NCBI GenBank assembly: GCA_033391075.1
Contig: JAWPMV010000001.1
Coordinates: 2,480,001-2,544,000, forward strand
Source of the DNA: Bacteroidia bacterium
Lineage (GTDB): Bacteria > Bacteroidota > Bacteroidia > J057
Length of the DNA stretch: 64,000 nucleotides
Direction of reading: 5' to 3'
Part shown: positions 28,236 through 37,443 of the stretch, piece by piece
Position numbering within the stretch: position 1 is the first letter of the stretch
Layout of the letters: each line of letters starts with the position of its first letter
Notes under the pieces: model-generated
Database searches by the model: none
What the model was told of the DNA's origin: nothing
What the model saw: the letters and a program-made list of their open reading frames with translations, nothing else
Position numbers and translations under genes: made by a program

Positions 28236-30515
28236 ATGAAATTCTTACATTTGCTGGGAAACCTACACAAACGTATGCGAAAACTACTAGGACTCCTTTT
28301 TATAGCTTCGGTAATTTACCCATTGCAGCCAATTCAGGCCCAACAGAATGATCCTATTTCAGGTCTAAGTCAAAGGCCAGTTGTCAAAGCCCATGAAATC
28401 CAGGAGATTCCATTGATTGACGGGAATGTTTTAGAGGATGAGATTTGGCAAAATGTGCCTGCTTTTGATGAGCTGATACAACTTAGGCCCAATGCCGGAG
28501 AAAAATCTTCAGAACGAACGGAAATCCGAATCGCCTTAACTGCCACTACCTTTTACATGGCCGTCGTATGCCATGATGCGAATCCTGAGAAGTTGGTCGT
28601 TACTGATGCCCGTAGAGATGCTTCTTTGGACAATACAGATGCGGTCCTTTTTATTCTGGATACCTACCATGATGGGCAAAATGGGTTTGTATTTGGGACC
28701 AATTCGGTTGGGGTGCAATATGATGCTCAGGTAGATAATGAAGGGCAGGGAAATTTCAATCAGAATCGTCAGCAAGGAGGAATGATTGGAGGCTTCAATC
28801 TGAACTGGGATGCTTCCTGGAAAGTAGAGACGGAAGTAGGCAGCTATGGATGGAGTGCAGAATTTGAAATCCCTCTCAGAACCTTAAGATTCAAATCGGG
28901 TGAAAACCAAACCTGGGGATTTAACTTTCGCCGCAATATTCGCAAAACCAATGAGATAGTTTATTGGGCGCCGCTACCGATCCAATTTACCCTGAACAGA
29001 CTTTCCCTGGCAGGAGATCTTACCGGATTAAAGCTGAAAAAACCAGGTAATCTTAAATTGATTCCCTATGTATTAGGGCAGGCTAGTTCAAATCATGAAG
29101 TGGATCCCACAGAAAATTCATTGCGAGGAGATGCCGGGGTGGACCTGAAATATAGTATCACTCCTGCTATTACCCTTGACTTAACCTATAATACAGACTT
29201 TGCCCAGGTTGAAGTTGATGACCAGCAGGTTAACCTTGATAGATTCAATCTTTTCTTTCCTGAGAAAAGGCCTTTCTTTTTGGAAAATGCAGGCCTCTTC
29301 AGCGTGGGAAGTCCCGGAGAAGTTGATCTCTTTTTTAGTAGGCGAATCGGAATTGGAGAGGGAGGAAAGGTAGTGCCTATAATTGGAGGAGGCAGAGTTT
29401 CTGGTAAAGTAAATCAAACCAATATCGGCTTCCTCAGCATGTTTACTGAAGGAATCGATGGAGAAGTTGATCCCAATAATTTTACCGTAGCCCGTGTCAA
29501 CCATCAATTCAAGGGTACTCGATCAGCTTTAGGGGGAGCCTTCATTTCGCGGACAGCTACCAATGGAGAAGCTGATAATTACAATCGAGTTTTTGCTGCA
29601 GACGGTAGATGGGGCATTGGAAAGAAAGCCCAGGTCTTTGGGTTCTTTGCTAAATCCGAAACTCCAGGCATAGAAAGTGGGGATCACTCCTTTCATTTGA
29701 AGTCTGCCTATGAGTGGGATGGACTCATTTTGCAAGGAGCCTACACGGAAGTTGGAGAAGGCTTTAATCCGGAAGTTGGATTTCTTCAGAGAACCGCTTT
29801 CCGCAAACCTGAATTCTTAGTCCTGCAAAGAATAAGACCTAAAAATATGGGAGGTATCCTGGAACTCCGCCCTCACATATCCTATAGAGGCTACTGGGAC
29901 TTCGAAGGCTTCAATGTAACCAGCTTCCTCCATATTGATAATCACTGGGAATGGAAAAATGGAATTGAATTGCATACCGGGATAAACTTTACCCGAGAGG
30001 GAGTAGTTCAGGATTTTGACATTGTTGATGATGTGACGGTCCCGGCCGGAACCTATGATCATAAGGAAGCGCAAATCGTATTTTTTACCAATCCCAGCAA
30101 GGCAGTATCTATTAGTATGCGTTCGGTTATGGGGGGATTTTTCGGAGGAAATAGATTGGCCAATTCCGGTACCCTTAGCCTTCGATTTGGAGATAAGTTC
30201 AATTCTTCTTTTACCCTCTTGAGGAATGATATCAGCTTTCCTACGGGGCCTCAGACTAATCCGGAGAATATTAAATTTAACACCAATGTCTTCATAGGTC
30301 GGGTAGCTTATGCATTCAAACCCAATATTTTCACCCAAAGCCTGATTCAATACAATAATGTGATTGATTTATGGTCCGCCAATATTCGTTTTGGTTGGCT
30401 ACAAAAAGCAAATACAGGACTTTTTCTGGTTTACAATGAAAATAGAGGCTCGGGTGCACTCAGCAATCGGAGCTTTACCATCAAATATTCCTATGTGTTT
30501 GATATCCTGAAATAG
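28236..30515 (+). CDS. DUF5916 outer-membrane-type protein with N-terminal CBM9-like domain
   Basis: A 759-residue protein. A signal peptide follows either the ATG at 28236 or, more classically, the ATG at 28275 (MRKLLGLLF... cleaved near QAQQ). Residues about 50-235 resemble a carbohydrate-binding module 9/DOMON-like domain (IDGNVLEDEIWQNVPAF, RTEIRIALTATTFYMAVVC). The rest is the DUF5916 region, predicted as a beta-barrel (alternating aromatic strands, FFPEKRPFFLENAG is the family hallmark, terminal KYSYVFDILK). Such proteins are common in Bacteroidota and are of unknown function, possibly cell-surface carbohydrate or metabolite passage. Followed after 8 bases by the acyl-CoA synthetase gene. 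Confidence 0.85.
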   Translation: MKFLHLLGNLHKRMRKLLGLLFIASVIYPLQPIQAQQNDPISGLSQRPVVKAHEIQEIPLIDGNVLEDEIWQNVPAFDELIQLRPNAGEKSSERTEIRIALTATTFYMAVVCHDANPEKLVVTDARRDASLDNTDAVLFILDTYHDGQNGFVFGTNSVGVQYDAQVDNEGQGNFNQNRQQGGMIGGFNLNWDASWKVETEVGSYGWSAEFEIPLRTLRFKSGENQTWGFNFRRNIRKTNEIVYWAPLPIQFTLNRLSLAGDLTGLKLKKPGNLKLIPYVLGQASSNHEVDPTENSLRGDAGVDLKYSITPAITLDLTYNTDFAQVEVDDQQVNLDRFNLFFPEKRPFFLENAGLFSVGSPGEVDLFFSRRIGIGEGGKVVPIIGGGRVSGKVNQTNIGFLSMFTEGIDGEVDPNNFTVARVNHQFKGTRSALGGAFISRTATNGEADNYNRVFAADGRWGIGKKAQVFGFFAKSETPGIESGDHSFHLKSAYEWDGLILQGAYTEVGEGFNPEVGFLQRTAFRKPEFLVLQRIRPKNMGGILELRPHISYRGYWDFEGFNVTSFLHIDNHWEWKNGIELHTGINFTREGVVQDFDIVDDVTVPAGTYDHKEAQIVFFTNPSKAVSISMRSVMGGFFGGNRLANSGTLSLRFGDKFNSSFTLLRNDISFPTGPQTNPENIKFNTNVFIGRVAYAFKPNIFTQSLIQYNNVIDLWSANIRFGWLQKANTGLFLVYNENRGSGALSNRSFTIKYSYVFDILK

Positions 30516-30523
30516 AATTAGAG

Positions 30524-32002
30524 ATGTTGGAATTGATTCAAAGAGCCTATAGCCATCCCACAGCTACGGCCATTATAGATACAAAGGGAAGTTACACCTA
30601 TAGGGAGTTGTTGGATGCCTCAGCTTCTGTGGCGAATGAACTACTGGCAGGCAAAAAAGATCTGGAGGAGTCAAGAGTAGCATTTTTAGTTCCTCCAGGT
30701 TTCGACTATGTAAAGATTCAATGGGGAATTTGGCAGGCCGGAGGTATAGCTGTTCCTCTCTGCACCCTACATCCTTTGCCCTCCCTTACCTATGTGATAG
30801 AAAACAGCCGGGCGGATATGCTTATCCTTGCACCTGAATTCGAATCTCTGCTTGGCGAGTATGCCAATAAAAATGAGATTCGGTTAATTCGGACAGAAGA
30901 GATTAGGCATAATACAACTATCGATTTTCCTGAAATTGATATTTCTCGAAGAGCCATGATTCTCTACACCAGTGGGACAACCAATTTGCCCAAAGGAGTA
31001 GTTACAACTCATGCAAATATCCAGGCTCAAATTACAACCTTAGTAAAAGCCTGGGAATGGAGTTCAGCAGATCATATTCTTTGCATCCTGCCCCTACATC
31101 ATGTGCATGGGATTATTAATGTAGTAGCTTGTGCTTTATGGTCAGGTGCAAAAGTTGAATTCTTGCCGAAATTTGAGGCGAAAGCGGTATACCAACTTTT
31201 TCTCAAAGGAGATATCAATCTCTTCATGGCCGTTCCGACCATTTATTACAAACTGATTTCCTATTGGGAAGGCCTGGGAGAAGATCAGCAGCAAGCTATT
31301 TCTGAAAGTTTGAAAGCTTTTCGTTTAATGGTTTCTGGTTCTGCCGCTCTACCTATTTCGGTGCTGGAAAAATGGAGAAGCATTAGTGGCCAAACCTTAT
31401 TGGAAAGATATGGAATGACGGAAATAGGAATGGCAGTTTCAAATTCCTACAAGGGTGAAAGAAGAGCCGGGCATATTGGTCTTCCATTGCCGGGAGTCGA
31501 GCTGAGATTGGTGGATGAAGAGGATCGATTGATCGCTGATGGGGAACAAGGCGAAATACAGGTGAAGGGACCTAATATTTTTCTGGAATATTGGGAGAAA
31601 CCAGAAGCTTCAGAGCATGCATTTACTCAGGATGGGTGGTTCCGAACGGGAGATATGGCGATTTACAATACAGGGAGCTACCGAATTTTGGGAAGAAACT
31701 CTGTAGATATCATCAAAAGTGGAGGCTACAAAATATCAGCCCTCGAGATCGAAGAAGTTTTGCGCAAACATCCCCTGATCAGAGATTGTGGAGTAGTGGG
31801 AATAGCCGATGAAGAATGGGGAGAAATTGTGGCCGCCAGTCTCATCGTCGAAGAGGAAAAACCGGATCTAGATGAACTGGGCAATTGGCTGAAAGAACGG
31901 ATGCCTGCATACCGCATCCCCCGCAAATATATTTTTCAGGATGACTTGCCAAGAAATACCCTAGGCAAGGTTACCAAGAATGAACTCAAGAAATTGTTTT
32001 AA
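30524..32002 (+). CDS. Acyl-CoA synthetase, malonyl-CoA-synthetase-like (ANL family)
   Basis: A 492-residue adenylate-forming enzyme. The P-loop-like A3 motif is LYTSGTTNLPKGVV (about 148-161). A5 is ERYGMTEIGMA, A7 is WFRTGDMAIY, A8 is ILGRNSVDIIKSGGYKIS, and the acceptor lysine near the end is in NTLGKVTKNEL. The combination YGMTEIGMA and HIGLPLPGVE resembles malonyl-CoA synthetases (MatB/ACSF3), so a small dicarboxylate or short acyl substrate is likely. It activates the acid with ATP and transfers it to CoA. Its stop overlaps by 4 bases the stop of the convergent pterin-synthase-like gene. Confidence 0.85.
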   Translation: MLELIQRAYSHPTATAIIDTKGSYTYRELLDASASVANELLAGKKDLEESRVAFLVPPGFDYVKIQWGIWQAGGIAVPLCTLHPLPSLTYVIENSRADMLILAPEFESLLGEYANKNEIRLIRTEEIRHNTTIDFPEIDISRRAMILYTSGTTNLPKGVVTTHANIQAQITTLVKAWEWSSADHILCILPLHHVHGIINVVACALWSGAKVEFLPKFEAKAVYQLFLKGDINLFMAVPTIYYKLISYWEGLGEDQQQAISESLKAFRLMVSGSAALPISVLEKWRSISGQTLLERYGMTEIGMAVSNSYKGERRAGHIGLPLPGVELRLVDEEDRLIADGEQGEIQVKGPNIFLEYWEKPEASEHAFTQDGWFRTGDMAIYNTGSYRILGRNSVDIIKSGGYKISALEIEEVLRKHPLIRDCGVVGIADEEWGEIVAASLIVEEEKPDLDELGNWLKERMPAYRIPRKYIFQDDLPRNTLGKVTKNELKKLF

Positions 32003-32376
32003 ACTTCTCCTTCATATCCCGCCCAGGCTACATGGGATTCTCCCAGTGTAACATAGATTTTTCCTGAGAAAAAACCGGATACCTTTGCCGCAACTTTGTC
32101 AAAAATGTATTTGGCCAAAAACTCTGTAGTAGTCAGTTTTCCCTGCATCTCCGGATGCTCATCAAGATTTTGATAGGATAGAGGAGCAAGTACCTCTTTA
32201 GCTACTTCATGTGCTTTACCAATGTCGATCACTACATTATGGGGATCTAATTCCTTTGAAGAAAATTGGACATCTACCACATAGGTTGCTCCGTGCATAT
32301 TTTGTGCAGGGCCGAAAAAAGGATGTGGCAATGAATGGGCGATCATAATATGATCTCGAATCTTGACGTGAAACAT
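31999..32376 (-). CDS. Atypical 6-pyruvoyltetrahydropterin synthase/QueD homologue
   Basis: A 125-residue T-fold protein of the PTPS/QueD family. Against QueD the zinc ligand in AH (His14) and the first histidine of the HGH pair (His28) are present, but the second is alanine (HGATY, 28-32). The catalytic cysteine expected just before it is also missing (FGPAQN). The later NLDEHPE and TTTEFLAKYIFD segments and a C-terminal glutamate (GESHVAW) are kept. It is therefore unlikely to make standard 6-carboxytetrahydropterin. Last gene of the operon with a dehydrogenase (5 bases upstream) and GTP cyclohydrolase II. A branch from GTP to a modified pterin or pyrimidine is suggested but unproven. Confidence 0.8.
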   Translation of the reverse strand: MFHVKIRDHIMIAHSLPHPFFGPAQNMHGATYVVDVQFSSKELDPHNVVIDIGKAHEVAKEVLAPLSYQNLDEHPEMQGKLTTTEFLAKYIFDKVAAKVSGFFSGKIYVTLGESHVAWAGYEGEV

Positions 32377-32381
32377 AAAGT

Positions 32382-33332
32382 TTATGAATGATAATCAATC
32401 AACCAGTTTAAGCCGGGGCCAATAGCTGATTTTCTAAGTTTTTCAAAAAAGAGGGGACTATCCGAAAAGGGAATTCTATGTGAAAGGAGTTCATCATATG
32501 CAGGATGCCTGAGGTAATTAATCGCCAGGTCTTTCCTTGTAGCATAATTATATTCTTCCTGCATATGAGTAGGAATCAGGGAAACCTGAGAGCTAATGAT
32601 GGATTTGCGACCATAATGAAAAGAGTCCCCCAGACTTAGCTCGACTTTTTTATTTCCATACCAACTCAATTCTATTACTTTCCCTTCAATCCCACATACA
32701 TCAATTGCTTGCTGAAGGCCTTCCTGGCTGGCAGTGGTATGAAAAACACAGTCAAAATCTCCTTTGCCTTTCCATAGATTCAAGCCCATACCCTGTATTT
32801 TATCCTGTTTCCATTCATCCAAATCCCAGACTTCAAATTCCAGATCAAAATGCAGTTTAAGGGTGATTGTTAATAAAGAACCTATAGCTCCAAATCCCAT
32901 AATCAGAACTTTTGAATTTGCGTTCAATCGAGCATCCCAGAGGGCATTGATCACCGTTTCCATATTGGAGATAAGGCATGCGCGATCTGCAGGTAAGCTT
33001 TCCGGAATAGGGGTTAGCTTGCCAGGATCAATCAGGCATTGACTTTGATGGGGATGCATGAGATGAAAGTACTGAGCTGGATCAGCAGCTTTCGCTCCAA
33101 TAAGGCTGTATCCATACTTCACGGGTAATTCAAAACAACCTTCCATATACGGAACAGCCATTTTGTCCAGGAAGCGATCATCACAACAAGCACTTGCTAC
33201 CGTTTTTTCTGTACCCAGGCTAATCAGGGAAAAGCGTGAAACAAGTAAAATCTGTTCAGAATCATCTTCTGTTAGAGTTACTTCACGCAATTCTGATTGT
33301 GAAGCATTGATATGCCATAAAGCCTGGGACAT
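32382..33332 (-). CDS. BchC-like medium-chain dehydrogenase/reductase
   Basis: A 316-residue member of the zinc-type alcohol dehydrogenase (MDR) superfamily. The N-terminal SLISLGTEK (about 37-45) is the form seen in BchC-like and related branches, not the catalytic-zinc GHE motif. No structural-zinc cysteine quartet is visible. The nucleotide-binding loop VLIMGFGAIGSL lies around 143-154, and an acidic VWDLDE follows at the end of beta-2, which favours NAD(H). It probably oxidises or reduces a hydroxyl on the pathway intermediate. It sits between ribA and the pterin-synthase-like gene with gaps of 18 and 5 bases. Substrate unknown. Confidence 0.78.
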   Translation of the reverse strand: MSQALWHINASQSELREVTLTEDDSEQILLVSRFSLISLGTEKTVASACCDDRFLDKMAVPYMEGCFELPVKYGYSLIGAKAADPAQYFHLMHPHQSQCLIDPGKLTPIPESLPADRACLISNMETVINALWDARLNANSKVLIMGFGAIGSLLTITLKLHFDLEFEVWDLDEWKQDKIQGMGLNLWKGKGDFDCVFHTTASQEGLQQAIDVCGIEGKVIELSWYGNKKVELSLGDSFHYGRKSIISSQVSLIPTHMQEEYNYATRKDLAINYLRHPAYDELLSHRIPFSDSPLFFEKLRKSAIGPGLNWLIDYHS

Positions 33333-33350
33333 AAGCTTGGTATCTGAAGT

Positions 33351-33974
33351 TTACGATAAATCCAGGTAATGTCCCATCAAATCCTGTTTGGTTTTCAGAT
33401 AATCCAGATTTTCTTCTTTTGGTTTTATCAGTAGGGGAACTCTTTCAACAATCCGGATGGGGCTATCATTGAAAGCTTCTACTTTGAGGGGATTGTTTGT
33501 GAGGAGTTTGATTTGATAAAGTCCTAAATCAGATAAAATCCGAATAGCGGCTTCATAACTTCTTGCATCACTCTCAAATCCCAAAACATGATTGGCAGCT
33601 ACCGTGTCGTAGCCTTCATCTTGTTTTTGATAGGCATGCAGTTTATTGATGATACCTATTCCCCGTCCTTCCTGTCGCAGGTAAATCAGGACTCCGCCTT
33701 CTTTGGAAATGAGTTCCATTGAACGCTTGAGCTGTTCTCCACATTCGCATCTGTGAGAAGAAAAAAGATCTCCCGTCAGGCACTCAGAATGAATGCGTAC
33801 CAAAACGGGAGCATGGGTCAAGGTGTTTTCTTTTAGTAGGGCGAAGTGAGGCATCCGATCAGCATGATGGGTTGAATAACTGATCATGTTGAATTTTCCC
33901 CAATCAGTCGGCATTATCGCTTCGCTTTGTTTTCGTAGAGTAGAGACTTGCTCTTCTTTCATCCAGGAGATCAT
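33351..33974 (-). CDS. ribA: GTP cyclohydrolase II (RibA-type)
   Basis: A 207-residue stand-alone GTP cyclohydrolase II without the DHBP synthase (RibB) domain. The zinc cysteines are in ECLTGDLFSSHRCECG (C-x10-C-x-C), followed by YLRQEGRGIGI, the catalytic segment, and LTNNPLKVEAF near the C-terminus. It opens GTP to a 2,5-diamino-6-ribosylamino-pyrimidinone phosphate. No ribB, ribD, ribE or ribH gene is near. It is in an operon with a dehydrogenase and a PTPS homologue, so it may be a dedicated second copy feeding another pathway and not the housekeeping riboflavin enzyme. That reading needs the whole genome. Confidence 0.9.
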   Translation of the reverse strand: MISWMKEEQVSTLRKQSEAIMPTDWGKFNMISYSTHHADRMPHFALLKENTLTHAPVLVRIHSECLTGDLFSSHRCECGEQLKRSMELISKEGGVLIYLRQEGRGIGIINKLHAYQKQDEGYDTVAANHVLGFESDARSYEAAIRILSDLGLYQIKLLTNNPLKVEAFNDSPIRIVERVPLLIKPKEENLDYLKTKQDLMGHYLDLS

Positions 33975-34037
33975 GACTTTTTATCTTTTAATTCACAATC
34001 ATTGGATAAGCGAGGAAATGTTCGGTTACAGAAAAAA

Positions 34038-35480
34038 TCAGGATTTTTGAAGACCTTCTTTCATCTGAAATAGCATGCGCCATTGCTTTCTGAAAAGAAA
34101 AAGGATAAGGCTAAGTAAGAGGGCAAATTGCAAGGGCGATCTGAATCTCCACTCAAGGACTTCCCAGCTGCTGGCTATCAAAAAGATAGCTCCACTAATG
34201 AGTAAAATATCGAGGGCAGGAAAAGCGGGAATATCTGCTGATCTGTAGACATTGCTTCGATAGGCAAAAAGTAGGAGGGAAAGTAAATTGCTCGCAGCGA
34301 TTGAGGCGATGGCTCCCATTATTCCATGCGCCGGAACCCAAAAATAAAAGCCTGCCAGGAGGACTATCAAATTGAGAAATCCCAAACTTGATATTTCATA
34401 GGCCTTTTTTACAAATACCAATTGAAGATTATAAACCCGGATGAGAATTCCTGGTAAAAGGGCCAGGGCACCCCAGCTGAAATAAGGAATGACCTCCAGG
34501 AAGTCAGTTTTATCTGTCAATAGAGGAAGAAAGGCAGATAACATAAGGATAGCAGACAGAAAAAGACAAGATACAGCTACATAATATCGAAGCAGAATAT
34601 GGGCCTCTTTTAATGATTCCGCATCTCCCGCTTTTAACCTGCTAAATAAAAATGGACGTATAGCATTATCCATGGCATTCAGAAGGATACGCGAAAAACC
34701 CAGGATCGCCATAAGCAAGGCATATTTACCTACTTCCTTAAGTTCGCTGAATTGCTCGAAGAGGATGCGATCTCCCCGGATAATCATCCAGTTCATGAGA
34801 ATAAATGGAATGATTCCCAGAGAATACCTTAAGGAAGGTCTGAGGAAATCTAATTCGATTTTCCACTTCAGTAGCCTGAAATTTAATAGGAAAAACAAAA
34901 GAAAAATGAAAGCCTGTGCTATCAAACTTCCCAAAAGAGCACCTTCCACTCCTTTTCCCAAAACCAGAATGAAATAGGCTTGCAAGGCAAAGATTAAGGA
35001 AAATTCCCCCAGATTGTAAAAGGCAAATTCCTTGAGCCTGATCTGATTTTTTAAGAAGATCATATAGGGACTTTTGGCCAGGGAAAGGAAGCTTGCGGCA
35101 AGCGCATAGAAGCCAAATGGATAAAAACTCAATGCTTCCGAACGGAAAATGAAGCCAAACAGGAAAGGACCGATTATCAGCATCAATCCAAAAAAGAAGA
35201 TGAGGAGGATCAAGCCAAAACTAAATATCTGACTCAGGTAATTATTAAGTTTTTCTGGCTCCTGTTCATAGTCAAAATAGAAAGTCCGCATGGCGGCATC
35301 TAGTTTTAAATTACCGAGCATAGCAGCAAATCCGGCAAAAATTATGACCAGATTCATAATTGCATATTCCTCACTACTAAGTTGATTGAGGTATAAAGGC
35401 AATAAAAAAATCCCAGCCAATGCAGGAATAAATCCCAAAGCGGTTAGTACAAGACTTGATATGAAGGGACTTTTAGGCAT
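34038..35480 (-). CDS. Polysaccharide/lipid-linked saccharide flippase (MOP superfamily)
   Basis: A 480-residue integral membrane protein with about 12-14 helices, of the polysaccharide-synthase/O-antigen flippase type (Wzx-like). The N-terminal segment SPFISSLVLTALGFIPALAG and a conserved central RGDRILFEQFSELKEVGKYALL are typical of this group. It should flip a lipid-linked glycan from the cytoplasmic to the outer face of the inner membrane. Its start overlaps the end of the upstream glycosyltransferase gene by 8 bases. It is 63 bases before ribA on the same strand, so the whole set is probably one transcript. Confidence 0.85.
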   Translation of the reverse strand: MPKSPFISSLVLTALGFIPALAGIFLLPLYLNQLSSEEYAIMNLVIIFAGFAAMLGNLKLDAAMRTFYFDYEQEPEKLNNYLSQIFSFGLILLIFFFGLMLIIGPFLFGFIFRSEALSFYPFGFYALAASFLSLAKSPYMIFLKNQIRLKEFAFYNLGEFSLIFALQAYFILVLGKGVEGALLGSLIAQAFIFLLFFLLNFRLLKWKIELDFLRPSLRYSLGIIPFILMNWMIIRGDRILFEQFSELKEVGKYALLMAILGFSRILLNAMDNAIRPFLFSRLKAGDAESLKEAHILLRYYVAVSCLFLSAILMLSAFLPLLTDKTDFLEVIPYFSWGALALLPGILIRVYNLQLVFVKKAYEISSLGFLNLIVLLAGFYFWVPAHGIMGAIASIAASNLLSLLLFAYRSNVYRSADIPAFPALDILLISGAIFLIASSWEVLEWRFRSPLQFALLLSLILFLFRKQWRMLFQMKEGLQKS

Positions 35481-36504
35481 CTACATATTTTCGAAATTCC
35501 TTCAACATCAACTTTGCGGATTTTTCCCAATTAAATGCTTCGTATCTGGAGGGATGAAATGAGAATGAATATTCGCCCGCTTTAATCTTCCATAATTCTT
35601 GCAGCATTTCGTCCACATCAAAAGGAGGGATCAAGATACCCGTTTTTCCATGATCTACGACTTCCGCAATGCCGCCTACTTCATAACTCAAAACCGGGGT
35701 GTGATTTTGTAAAGCTTCCAGCATAGAGATGGGGAGATTTTCGATGAAAGAGCAGGAAAGCAGGAGATGATAGTTTCTCAAGTCTATATCAGCCTGAAAA
35801 CCTTTGAGCTGAACGAAGGGGAATTCTTCTAAAGCAGCTTCAATTTCTGGATCAACACTATGTCCATAAATATGCACTTCCAGATTTGAAGCTGCCGGTA
35901 TTTTTCGGAACAATTCGATCGCATAGTGATATTTGCGCTTGTCGAGATTGCCCATCATGAGCAGCTTGAAATTGCTTCCTGCTTTTCTTTTTGTTTGAGA
36001 AAAAGCATGTATGGGATGAAAAGCTCCATTTCGGATCAATACATGTCGAGCCGTAGCTTTTTGGATGAATCTTCGCTTAAACTCGCTTACCGAAAAAACC
36101 TGGATAGCAGCTGAAAATATCTCTTGATAAGAAGCAATCCTTTCTTGCGCCATCAATTGAGAGGCTTCATCCAGGTCTTGTTGCTCCGGCCAATTGTCAT
36201 GGTAGGTGAAAAAGAAAGGGAGATGGCTATCGACCAGAAGCTTTGCGTCTACGAAATCTCCATAAAAAATGCTGTCAGCTGAGGAAAGTTTGAGCAGTTC
36301 CTGCTGGGCCTGCTTTTCATTTTCCCAATAAATCAGGTTTACATTCTTTCGAAAAGGCAAAGCTCCTAATTCCCGACAAACAATATATACCTCATCGAAG
36401 TATGGAACTATATGTTGAAAGAGTAAGACGGTAGCATTGCTGCCACCGGAAAAATTCAATCCGATTCGTGTTCCAAAAAGTATGAGTCTGCCTGAGGGAT
36501 GCAT
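35473..36504 (-). CDS. Glycosyltransferase, GT-B fold (GT4 family)
   Basis: A 343-residue GT-B glycosyltransferase. The N-terminal domain begins LILFGTRIGLNFSGGSN. The C-terminal domain shows FKLLMMGNLDKRKYHYAIELF (sugar-nucleotide domain start), VQLKGFQ, LLSCSFIENLPISMLEALQ and VGGIAEVVDHGKTGIL, the E-x7-E-like donor site of GT4 enzymes. ATG 36504 is taken as start; a TTG one codon upstream is also possible. First gene of the minus-strand operon with flippase, ribA, dehydrogenase and PTPS homologue. Donor and acceptor cannot be predicted. Confidence 0.85.
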   Translation of the reverse strand: MHPSGRLILFGTRIGLNFSGGSNATVLLFQHIVPYFDEVYIVCRELGALPFRKNVNLIYWENEKQAQQELLKLSSADSIFYGDFVDAKLLVDSHLPFFFTYHDNWPEQQDLDEASQLMAQERIASYQEIFSAAIQVFSVSEFKRRFIQKATARHVLIRNGAFHPIHAFSQTKRKAGSNFKLLMMGNLDKRKYHYAIELFRKIPAASNLEVHIYGHSVDPEIEAALEEFPFVQLKGFQADIDLRNYHLLLSCSFIENLPISMLEALQNHTPVLSYEVGGIAEVVDHGKTGILIPPFDVDEMLQELWKIKAGEYSFSFHPSRYEAFNWEKSAKLMLKEFRKYVDA

Positions 36505-36518
36505 CAAACGAAATTAAA

Positions 36519-36526
36519 TAAATTTG
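36519..36526 (+). promoter_or_regulatory. Candidate Bacteroidota -7 promoter element (TAnnTTTG)
   Basis: TAAATTTG matches the Bacteroidota -7 consensus TAnnTTTG exactly and lies 85 bases upstream of the sulfotransferase start, in the divergent spacer after the glycosyltransferase gene. A convincing -33 TTG is not seen, so it is only a candidate. Confidence 0.35.
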
Positions 36527-36611
36527 AGATGGAGAAATAAAGCCAATGCAACGCTTTGTATTTTCAACCATCTAATGGAAGCGAAATATTTCTGAAATCT
36601 CTTTTCTTTTT

Positions 36612-37442
36612 ATGGCAAAACATCTCGATCCTTCTTTCATCATTATGGGTGGCGTAAAATGCGGTACTTCTTCATTGTACCGATATCTGAATGCCCATCC
36701 GCTGGTGTTGCCCTGCAAAAGTAAAGAGCCCAATTATTTTTCCTTTCGTCCCTGGTATCAGATTCCTTTCAGCTATGGGCGTTACAAAAAAATGTTTCCC
36801 TTGAAAAATGCTGAAGGAGAGATAAAGGCGGATTGGTTAGATTTGGGAGAGGACGAAAAAATGCATGCTTCACATTTCGTTAAAATTGCTGAAACAGGAA
36901 AAAACTATATTACAGGTGAAGCAACGGCCACGACCTTTTTCGCGGCAAGTCCAAGGCTCATCAAGTTCCTTTTGCCGAATTTGAAATTGATCATGCTTAT
37001 GCGTGATCCCATTGAAAGATATGTGTCTCATTATCGCATGTATCAGCGCTTTAAGCAGGAAGGAAGACAGGGATATGATTTTAAACCTTTGCCTGAATAT
37101 ATAGATGATGAAATCGAAGCTTTTCATCAAGGAAAGAAAACCCGGATTCTGCATCAGGGTTTATACACGACTTATCTGCAGAAATGGGAAGAGGTATTTG
37201 GTCGAGAAAAGCTGCTTTTGCTAAGGACGCTGGATTTTGAAGAAGTTGGGCTGGCTCAGCATGAGATGGAGAAGGTCTGTGAATTCCTGGGATTGACCGA
37301 ATATAATTTCAGAGAAGCTCTGGGGGAAAGGTATAATCAGGCACAAACTCAGGAGATTGCTCCGAAGGTCTCAGAAAAGCTCAGGAAATTTTATGCAGAT
37401 TCTTTAGAAGAATTAAGATTGAGATACCAAATCAAGCTCTAA
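36612..37442 (+). CDS. Sulfotransferase (heparan-sulfate sulfotransferase-like)
   Basis: A 276-residue PAPS-dependent sulfotransferase. The 5'-phosphosulfate loop is MGGVKCGTSSL (12-22), preceded by a beta-strand FII. The 3'-phosphate site is LIMLMRDPIERYVSHY (about 124-139). KEPNYFS (about 38-44) and the C-terminal LRKFYADSLEEL match the bacterial group related to N-deacetylase/sulfotransferases. It transfers sulfate from PAPS to a hydroxyl or amino group, here most likely of a glycan or lipid head group judging by neighbours. It is divergent from the glycosyltransferase/flippase operon, and one base separates its stop from the CDP-alcohol transferase start. Confidence 0.88.
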   Translation: MAKHLDPSFIIMGGVKCGTSSLYRYLNAHPLVLPCKSKEPNYFSFRPWYQIPFSYGRYKKMFPLKNAEGEIKADWLDLGEDEKMHASHFVKIAETGKNYITGEATATTFFAASPRLIKFLLPNLKLIMLMRDPIERYVSHYRMYQRFKQEGRQGYDFKPLPEYIDDEIEAFHQGKKTRILHQGLYTTYLQKWEEVFGREKLLLLRTLDFEEVGLAQHEMEKVCEFLGLTEYNFREALGERYNQAQTQEIAPKVSEKLRKFYADSLEELRLRYQIKL

Positions 37443-37443
37443 G

